In this document: piece after piece, positions 26,754 through 32,524 of the stretch
How positions within the stretch are numbered: position 1 is the stretch's first letter
Layout of the letters: each line of letters begins with the position of its first letter
The notes under the pieces: generated by a model
Told to the model about the DNA's origin: nothing
What the model saw: the letters and a program-made list of their open reading frames with translations, nothing else
Databases searched by the model: none
Origin: a bacterium
GTDB taxonomy: Bacteria; Bacteroidota; Ignavibacteria; Kapaibacteriales; UBA7675
Direction: 5' to 3'
Assembly: GCA_030426285.1 (NCBI GenBank)
Contig: JAUHYX010000006.1
Coordinates: 1 to 32,524, forward strand
Length of the DNA stretch: 32,524 nt
Program-made: the position numbers and the translations under genes

Positions 26754-28199
26754 CTACTGTTGAAACGTCCACATGGCGTCAAATTCCTCGATTCGCGTGT
26801 AGCTAGGATTATTGCCAACTGCGTTGCCTTGAGTCAAAGTTAGATCAAAGAGCCACGCGTGTAGAATTTCATTCCAAACAACCCCATAAGACATTGTTTG
26901 CTTGGCGTCGCGTTCAGTAATGTATGTTATCGTCAACGTTGAGTCAGTTTGCTCAACAACCGGGAATTGTTCTCCGTAGTAACTCAATGAATCGTGTTCA
27001 ACAGATGAGAACAAGAGATGCGGCACACAAATTGTATCAGTTCCTTCTGCAAGAATTATCTGTGAGTCCCAATTAGCGTATGATTGCGAATCATACACCA
27101 AAAGTGTATCTGTGCGTCCATCGCGGTTGAAATCTAGCAACAGTTCTCGTTGGCGTGGCTTTCGCTGTTCACCAAAAGTTGTATAAACAACAGGAAACCA
27201 AATTTGGCCATTGTTGTAGCAACCAAGAATCGTGTCACTGTAATTGTCCATACCATCAACAGGGTCCCAAGAATCACCTGCTTCGTTCAACTCAACATAC
27301 CAAGCAAAGTCGTTTACGGTAATTGTACCGTTGTTGAGACGCTCCAAGGACAGCCCTCCTCCAGTCTTCCCTCTGCTATTTCCTAAGTCTGTGTTAAAGC
27401 CGTTGCGAACAATACCTTTGTAGAAATACAAAAGTGCTCGAGACTCACGATCTCGAGTGTCCGAGAACCAACCTTCGATATCCACAAACCCGCCGACACC
27501 ACTATTGTTGCATTGAAATCCAATAACCTTTGCAGAGTAGTCTTCCCCCTCCAATGGGTTTGTTGCAAACGATTGAAACATCGTAACAACATCTTCTGAA
27601 TCGTCGTGCCAACCACTTGACGAACCAGTGGCGATTAAATGTACCCGCTTCATCGATTCTACCAGACGCACTGAATCTAAAAGCTGTGATTTATAGTGTG
27701 GGTGTAGCTGCGAGGCTTGAACATCCTCTCTGAACTGTTGGGTAATTTCTATGTGTTGCGCAGTGCCGAACAGGCTCAACAACGGAAACAACCACACAAT
27801 TGCGCCTAAAAACCGTGAGCGTTCTTCGGGAGTTGGAATACGGCAAGTTTCCTTTTTGCCGAACCATCGATACCGGTTCTTTGCGACCCAATCGTAAATC
27901 CTGTCTCGCAAGAACTTAGGAACAAGTTTGCCCACGGCAACTATCCGCCATGGCATCTTCAGATGAGATGCAATTGCCATGGCTGCATCGGATTGCTCAA
28001 GCAATACGCCATTTTTCACAACAACGATACTATCAGGATCACCCTCAATGACGATTCCGTGTTCTGCCAGAAGCGCGGTGGCGAAGTCGGATTGCAGCGA
28101 GGCAAATCTCAGGTTGTTGTCGCGTTCGTGCCGCACCACAAAGTCGACACTGGAATTGCACAAATTGCAGACACCGTCGAACAGTACTATGTCGTTCAT
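26754..28199 (-). CDS. DCC-family thiol-disulfide oxidoreductase (DUF393) fused to a C-terminal domain of unknown function
   Basis: NDIVLFDGVCNLCNSSVDFVVRHE...CRIPTPEERSRFL, then a hydrophobic segment and about 340 further residues in one uninterrupted ORF. Start MNDIVLF with AAGGTGAG upstream. Confidence 0.82.
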   Translation of the reverse strand: MNDIVLFDGVCNLCNSSVDFVVRHERDNNLRFASLQSDFATALLAEHGIVIEGDPDSIVVVKNGVLLEQSDAAMAIASHLKMPWRIVAVGKLVPKFLRDRIYDWVAKNRYRWFGKKETCRIPTPEERSRFLGAIVWLFPLLSLFGTAQHIEITQQFREDVQASQLHPHYKSQLLDSVRLVESMKRVHLIATGSSSGWHDDSEDVVTMFQSFATNPLEGEDYSAKVIGFQCNNSGVGGFVDIEGWFSDTRDRESRALLYFYKGIVRNGFNTDLGNSRGKTGGGLSLERLNNGTITVNDFAWYVELNEAGDSWDPVDGMDNYSDTILGCYNNGQIWFPVVYTTFGEQRKPRQRELLLDFNRDGRTDTLLVYDSQSYANWDSQIILAEGTDTICVPHLLFSSVEHDSLSYYGEQFPVVEQTDSTLTITYITERDAKQTMSYGVVWNEILHAWLFDLTLTQGNAVGNNPSYTRIEEFDAMWTFQQ

Positions 28200-28200
28200 C

Positions 28201-28491
28201 TCACCTTGCATACGCCCGCATCACGGTATCCCGGCTCAATTCAGATGTTGTAGTGCCATTGATTATTTGGCGCACTGCTTCTATGCGAATGCTCTTGATT
28301 GGTTCGTCATACCCGCGGTGCGTACCTCTTGGAGTATACATGGTGTAGACGTGACCTGGTGGGGCAAAGTATTCTAGCCATTCCCATTTGTTGGGATTGG
28401 TATTCCTGTTGCCCATATATCTCTCGAGAAACCGCTGCATTTTATGTGTTTGGCGGTACGAATTCCTAACATGGGTTGGTACAACAAACAA
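28201..28491 (-). CDS. Hypothetical protein between paaD and the DCC fusion gene
   Basis: 96-aa ORF ending 1 nt before the next ATG; protein-like composition (NKWEWLEYFAPPGHVYTMYTPRGTHRGYDEPIKSI); TTG start uncertain. Confidence 0.5.
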   Translation of the reverse strand: MFVVPTHVRNSYRQTHKMQRFLERYMGNRNTNPNKWEWLEYFAPPGHVYTMYTPRGTHRGYDEPIKSIRIEAVRQIINGTTTSELSRDTVMRAYAR

Positions 28492-28535
28492 TTCTTTGAG
28501 TTTTCTAGAGCCGTGGTGCCGAGCATCACATGTCC

Positions 28536-29027
28536 TTAGCCTGAGGTAACGGGCTTGAACTGTTCAAAAGCTTGACTGCAATTGTTGCAGTAGTGAATTG
28601 AGCGACACAAGGTTGGACCAAACGGAGTTTGCATTGTCGTATTGCGAGAATCGCAATGCGGACAAGCAACATTCTGTAACACGTCCAACGAAATATATCC
28701 ATCATGAACTGGCGGAGGAGCTAAACCCCAATCTTTGATTAAGGCTCGACCCTTTTCAGAAATCATGTTTGAATTCCACTGTCGGTCGAAATTCACATTT
28801 ACTGTCACTGACTCAACCCCGAGTTCAACAACAGCATCTCGAATCGAACGCTTTATGAAGTCAATTGCCGGACACCCTGCAAATGTAGGAGTTACTTCTA
28901 CCTCAGCTGCTCCGGATTCGTCAATAGATATCGACGAAACCATCCCGAGATCCACCACACTAAGCTTGGGAATCTCGGGATCCATAACACTATCTAAAGC
29001 AGTCCATATTTCCTGCTCAGTTACCAT
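28536..29027 (-). CDS. paaD: 1,2-phenylacetyl-CoA epoxidase subunit PaaD (MIP18/SufT-like, zinc-ribbon tail)
   Basis: VMDPEIPKLSVVDLGMV, FAGCPAIDFI, C-terminal CPHCDSRNT...CNNC; in paa gene order. Confidence 0.9.
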   Translation of the reverse strand: MVTEQEIWTALDSVMDPEIPKLSVVDLGMVSSISIDESGAAEVEVTPTFAGCPAIDFIKRSIRDAVVELGVESVTVNVNFDRQWNSNMISEKGRALIKDWGLAPPPVHDGYISLDVLQNVACPHCDSRNTTMQTPFGPTLCRSIHYCNNCSQAFEQFKPVTSG

Positions 29028-29779
29028 TCTACCTCTGTATCTATTACGAGCACTTCACTCATTTCTTTCACCAATGGTGCCAGATATTCGGAGTGATAAC
29101 CCTTTCGGCCGCCAACTACTGGTGTGATAGAACTCCAGTCAGGAGCAGCGAGGCCTGCTTTTTCCAAAATTGGGTCTATCGCCGCTTGCCATTGTGCTTG
29201 CAAATCCTGCTCACTTACAACAACTCCCTGCTCTACAAGCTCCTGCTCGCCTTCGATTGCTTCAAACAAACCAAGAGCATACGGAGCCAACTCATCCAAC
29301 GCAGTTTGCATGCGGGCTTTGCTGACTTCTGTTCCATTGCCAAGCTGGTCAATCCAAGTGTTGGCGTGCAACACATGGTATTCAACTTCCCCTTTAAATT
29401 TCTTGGCTAGGTTGGCCAACGGTTCAAATGGGCAAGAAACCAAAGAAGCGAGACGCACCCGCTCGGCATGGTCAAACAAAAAGTGGCGCATCAGCGAAGT
29501 GTCGTAACCGCCATTCGGCAGCTCAACCAGCTGAGCACAAGTGTACTTCCCTTCTTCACGCAAAAACGCCAAGGTGTCAGGATGATCGTAACCAAACGTT
29601 GTATGCAACACATTGTACAACGCCTGCGCTTGTCCAACCTTGTCTTGAGCCATTGAGCAAAAGGCAATATCCTCTTCGATAACCGGGCCAAATGCCGTCC
29701 ATTCAGAATGCCTGTGCCCGAGCACGAGCAAATCGTCGGCCGTCTTCAGAATATAGTTTTCTAATGCGCTAGTGTTCAT
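29021..29779 (-). CDS. paaC: 1,2-phenylacetyl-CoA epoxidase subunit PaaC
   Basis: ADDLLVLGHRHSEWTAFGPVIEEDIAFCSMAQDKVGQAQALY; in paa gene order. Confidence 0.92.
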   Translation of the reverse strand: MNTSALENYILKTADDLLVLGHRHSEWTAFGPVIEEDIAFCSMAQDKVGQAQALYNVLHTTFGYDHPDTLAFLREEGKYTCAQLVELPNGGYDTSLMRHFLFDHAERVRLASLVSCPFEPLANLAKKFKGEVEYHVLHANTWIDQLGNGTEVSKARMQTALDELAPYALGLFEAIEGEQELVEQGVVVSEQDLQAQWQAAIDPILEKAGLAAPDWSSITPVVGGRKGYHSEYLAPLVKEMSEVLVIDTEVEW

Positions 29780-30146
29780 TCATCTGCCTCTTAAACTTCT
29801 CTATCTTGTCTCGCACTTTGTAGAATCCCGCATTGCGGTACTGTTTTTCAGGAACCGTTTTGTACAAACTATTATCATTTTCAACAGTGAATACCTGCGA
29901 TGTTTTGACCACCCAGATACTATATGTTTGATCTCTGCGCCCATACTGCTCTTTGGCAAATGTGTATGCCAATTCCGAGCTAGGAGCGTGTACGGTTCCT
30001 TGATGAATGTGCCGTGCACCTGATTTTTTCTGATGGAACACTTCGTATGTTTCCCACTGTTCCTCTGGGTTGAGAACCACTTCTGTTGGTTCTGTTGGTA
30101 ATTCCGCACGTGCGACGCGCGGATCTAACGACTTTATCGTAGCCAT
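29769..30146 (-). CDS. paaB: 1,2-phenylacetyl-CoA epoxidase subunit PaaB
   Basis: ETYEVFHQKKSGARHIHQGTVHAPSSELAYTFAKEQYGRRDQTYSIWVV. Confidence 0.92.
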   Translation of the reverse strand: MATIKSLDPRVARAELPTEPTEVVLNPEEQWETYEVFHQKKSGARHIHQGTVHAPSSELAYTFAKEQYGRRDQTYSIWVVKTSQVFTVENDNSLYKTVPEKQYRNAGFYKVRDKIEKFKRQMNEH

Positions 30147-30167
30147 ACTTCCTTGCTGTTTTGATGC

Positions 30168-31157
30168 TTAACTGAGTGGCAAAACTTGTTTTCCTGAACG
30201 AGCCATAAGTGCTTCGCGCACCCACCTACCGTCTTCCTCGGCCTTTCGGCGAACCTGAAGTCGCTCGTGATTACAAGGACCATTGCCTTTAATCACTTCC
30301 CAGAATTCATCCCAATCTGGATCGCCAAATTCCCATTGCCCAGTCTCTTCGTTTTTCTTCAAGTCTGGATCAGGAACTGTGAGACCCAATTCCCAAATTT
30401 TAGGGACATACATATTGAGGAATGTTTGGCGCATGGCATCATTTGAGGCCATTTTCACTTTCCAACGCTCAAGTTGGTTTCCGTGAACTGATGATGTGTC
30501 TGGAGGTCCGTGGAAGTGCATGATCGGCTTCCACCAGCGCGTTAAGGCTTCTTGCACCATTGCGCGTTGTTGTTCAGTGCCCGTGGCAAGTGTCACAACA
30601 GACTCATATCCATAAAACAAGTGGAACGACTCTTCTTGGCAAATGCGGTCCAACGCCCGGCAATACGGTCCATACGAACCCTTTGCATTTGTGGTTTGGT
30701 TTACGATTGCTGCCGCATCAATGAGCCATGCAATAACAGCGGTGTCTGCCCAGGTTTTTGCTGGATAATTGAAAACATTTGAATACTTGCTCTTTCCACT
30801 CAACAGGTCGTTGATCATTGCTTCGCGGGGCTTCCCAAGAGTTTCTGCTGCATTGTACAGGAGTTGGGCGTGGCCAACTTCATCTTGCACTTTTGCGAGT
30901 AGACTCAGTTTGCGACGGAACCCTGGCGCACGCGTGATCCACGTACCCTCAGGCAATGCGCCGATTATTTCACTGTGAGCATGTTGCTCTATGAGTCGAA
31001 TTAATTGTCTGCGATACTCATGTGGCATCCAGTCATGCGGTTCAATCTTTTCACCGGCATCAATCCGCGCTTGGAATTCCTCCAAACGCACCGGGTCTTC
31101 TTGATCCACAGGTACTTTTTTGTCTATGTCGTCGGGTATAAATCCACCACCGTACAT
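30168..31157 (-). CDS. paaA: 1,2-phenylacetyl-CoA epoxidase subunit PaaA
   Basis: ferritin-like PaaA signature: [50 protein letters not shown]. Confidence 0.93.
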   Translation of the reverse strand: MYGGGFIPDDIDKKVPVDQEDPVRLEEFQARIDAGEKIEPHDWMPHEYRRQLIRLIEQHAHSEIIGALPEGTWITRAPGFRRKLSLLAKVQDEVGHAQLLYNAAETLGKPREAMINDLLSGKSKYSNVFNYPAKTWADTAVIAWLIDAAAIVNQTTNAKGSYGPYCRALDRICQEESFHLFYGYESVVTLATGTEQQRAMVQEALTRWWKPIMHFHGPPDTSSVHGNQLERWKVKMASNDAMRQTFLNMYVPKIWELGLTVPDPDLKKNEETGQWEFGDPDWDEFWEVIKGNGPCNHERLQVRRKAEEDGRWVREALMARSGKQVLPLS

Positions 31158-31233
31158 ATATATTCTCCCTGATTAAGTGGGTGCGTATATCTCGTAATAT
31201 CAGATTATTTTCACTACATACTCATGACGAATA

Positions 31234-31885
31234 TCATAGCCATGTAATGTTTTCAGTCCCGTATTGGGCATAATACTCAGAAAGTTTCTTTTTTGTCTCG
31301 TTCTCGGCGTTGCGCAAGGCATGCGGAATGAGGTCAACCGCCCGGCTCAAACTGTACACGTTGATGTTTCGGCGCTCGAGTTCTTCGTAAACCGACGAAC
31401 CGTCTGCGCGTTTCTCACATCTGTCCGTCAACCGATTGCTCAGACAACTTGTCGAGTTCTGCAAACAAGCTTTTACCGGTTGTCACGGTATCTTCTATGA
31501 CAATAGTTCTGCCTCGCGGAGCGCCAACAAAGAATTTGTCCTTGGGGTCTCCATGTTCTTTGGGCTTAGCGCGACCCATGGACACAACATGCGACCCTTC
31601 TGCAAATTGTTGTGACTGCATCGCCAAGCGCATTTGAGCCACAATTCCGAGTTTTGTCGCTCCTTCTGGTACACCGTATAGTGTGTCAAAAGACACATTC
31701 TTCGCTTCGAGATATGCGAGAACAAAATCCGCTAGTTGCGACAAACTAAAGGCGTCTTCGACAACTGTTCTCCAGTTGACATAAAAGTAGGATTCGCGCC
31801 CACTCTTGAGCGTCAATGGAGCGTCGTACACTGCTATTGCTTTGTTTCGCAATACAAATTCGTTAAAAGTCTGTTGGTCAAACAT
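31234..31885 (-). pseudogene. pyrE: Orotate phosphoribosyltransferase, split across two frames
   Basis: Frame 1 (31415-31885) carries the N-terminus and PRPP motif (VIEDTVTTGKSLFAELDKLSEQSVD) then stops; the rest of the expected C-terminus (LTDRCEKRADGSSVYEELERRNINVYSLSRAVDLIPHAL) is in another frame (ORF 31234-31464). Confidence 0.75.
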
Positions 31886-31906
31886 ATATGTTCGCTTTGG
31901 TTAAAG

Positions 31907-32524
31907 TCACAAGTACAATCCGGCAATCGCCGCAGTTGAAAGACAAGCCAGGGTTGCTGCCAACAATGCTCTAGGCGCAATTCTCGACAAGTCGTTGGCT
32001 CGAGATGGAGCCAGTGCCGAAGCACCACCTACAAAAATAGCCACTGATGCGATGTGTGCAAAGCCGCATAGTGCATACGTGCACACTACAATGTTGTGTT
32101 GACCGCTAATTGTCCCATTGTCAATTCCGGTCGATAAATGTTGATACGCAACTGCCTCTGTCAAAAGAAGCCTATCGCCCAGGAGTTGAGACAAGGCGCT
32201 GACCTGCGTGGACTCGATCCCAGTCATCCATGCAAATGGATACATGATAGCAGCGCTAATAGTTTGTAAGGTTAAGCTTCCCTCCCATCCAAAGGCCGAT
32301 GCCAATGCACCACTGGTAGCACCTACAACGCTGTCGCCAATCCCGGTGATGGCCAACACCGCTATGAGCAATGCTGCTAAACCAACACACAATGTTACGC
32401 CTTGCCTCGATCCGCCTATGACTGCCGCAAACCAATTGTCGTATTCAGAGTCAACAGGCTTTACATGTTGGCCAGCAGTTTCTGCTTGCTCAGTTTCGGG
32501 AATCAATATTTTTGAAAACATCAC
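31907..32524 (-). CDS. NupC-family concentrative nucleoside transporter (C-terminal part; gene continues past window end)
   Basis: VMFSKILIPETE, ITGIGDS, FAWMTGIESTQVSALSQLLGDRLLLTEAVAYQHL, TYALCGFAHIASVAIFVGGASALAPSRANDLSRIAPRALLAATLA; the frame is open to the window edge. Confidence 0.87.
   Translation of the reverse strand: MMFSKILIPETEQAETAGQHVKPVDSEYDNWFAAVIGGSRQGVTLCVGLAALLIAVLAITGIGDSVVGATSGALASAFGWEGSLTLQTISAAIMYPFAWMTGIESTQVSALSQLLGDRLLLTEAVAYQHLSTGIDNGTISGQHNIVVCTYALCGFAHIASVAIFVGGASALAPSRANDLSRIAPRALLAATLACLSTAAIAGLYL

Noticed and set aside
31427-31431. Programmed ribosomal frameshifting as the explanation for pyrE
   Set aside because: No slippery heptamer or stimulatory structure visible near the junction, and about six expected residues appear missing, which favours a deletion.
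1-32524. CRISPR arrays, tRNA/rRNA genes, transposases, phage or canonical defence genes
   Set aside because: No regular repeat-spacer pattern, tRNA-like TPsiC motifs in gaps, or recognisable mobile-element or defence proteins seen.

Overview
This 32.5-kb window looks like a Bacteroidota/Chlorobi-group-type chromosome. That placement is an inference from gene content: lipoprotein signals, a TonB-dependent receptor, a T9SS-like C-terminus, and a YtxH/DUF948 pair. It is densely coding on both strands, and I see no tRNA, rRNA, CRISPR array or transposase. Recognisable genes: an M48 peptidase (partial); a GT2 / TonB-receptor / SpoIIE-phosphatase minus-strand cassette; mpl; a PIG-L deacetylase with a Na+/solute symporter and a small membrane partner; two histidine kinases without response regulators; a GNAT; several small hypothetical genes (15.4-19.8 kb); a beta-propeller lipoprotein, a secreted protein and a DUF6580-like membrane protein; YtxH/DUF948; an M28 peptidase; prmA; a Ppx/GppA phosphatase; a DCC-oxidoreductase fusion; paaABCD; a frame-disrupted pyrE; and a partial nupC-type nucleoside transporter. 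The observations most worth a second look are: (1) an apparent internal deletion in pyrE at a 5-bp direct repeat, next to a nucleoside transporter; (2) a DCC thiol-oxidoreductase fused through a signal-peptide-like segment to a large uncharacterised domain; (3) a beta-propeller / surface protein / DUF6580 locus resembling corrinoid-uptake accessory loci but without a visible cobalamin riboswitch; (4) a compact two-gene hypothetical cassette bounded by a palindrome and a terminator; (5) four tail-to-tail gene pairs with stops overlapping or at most 16 bp apart. No complete, clearly novel system can be demonstrated from the sequence alone.
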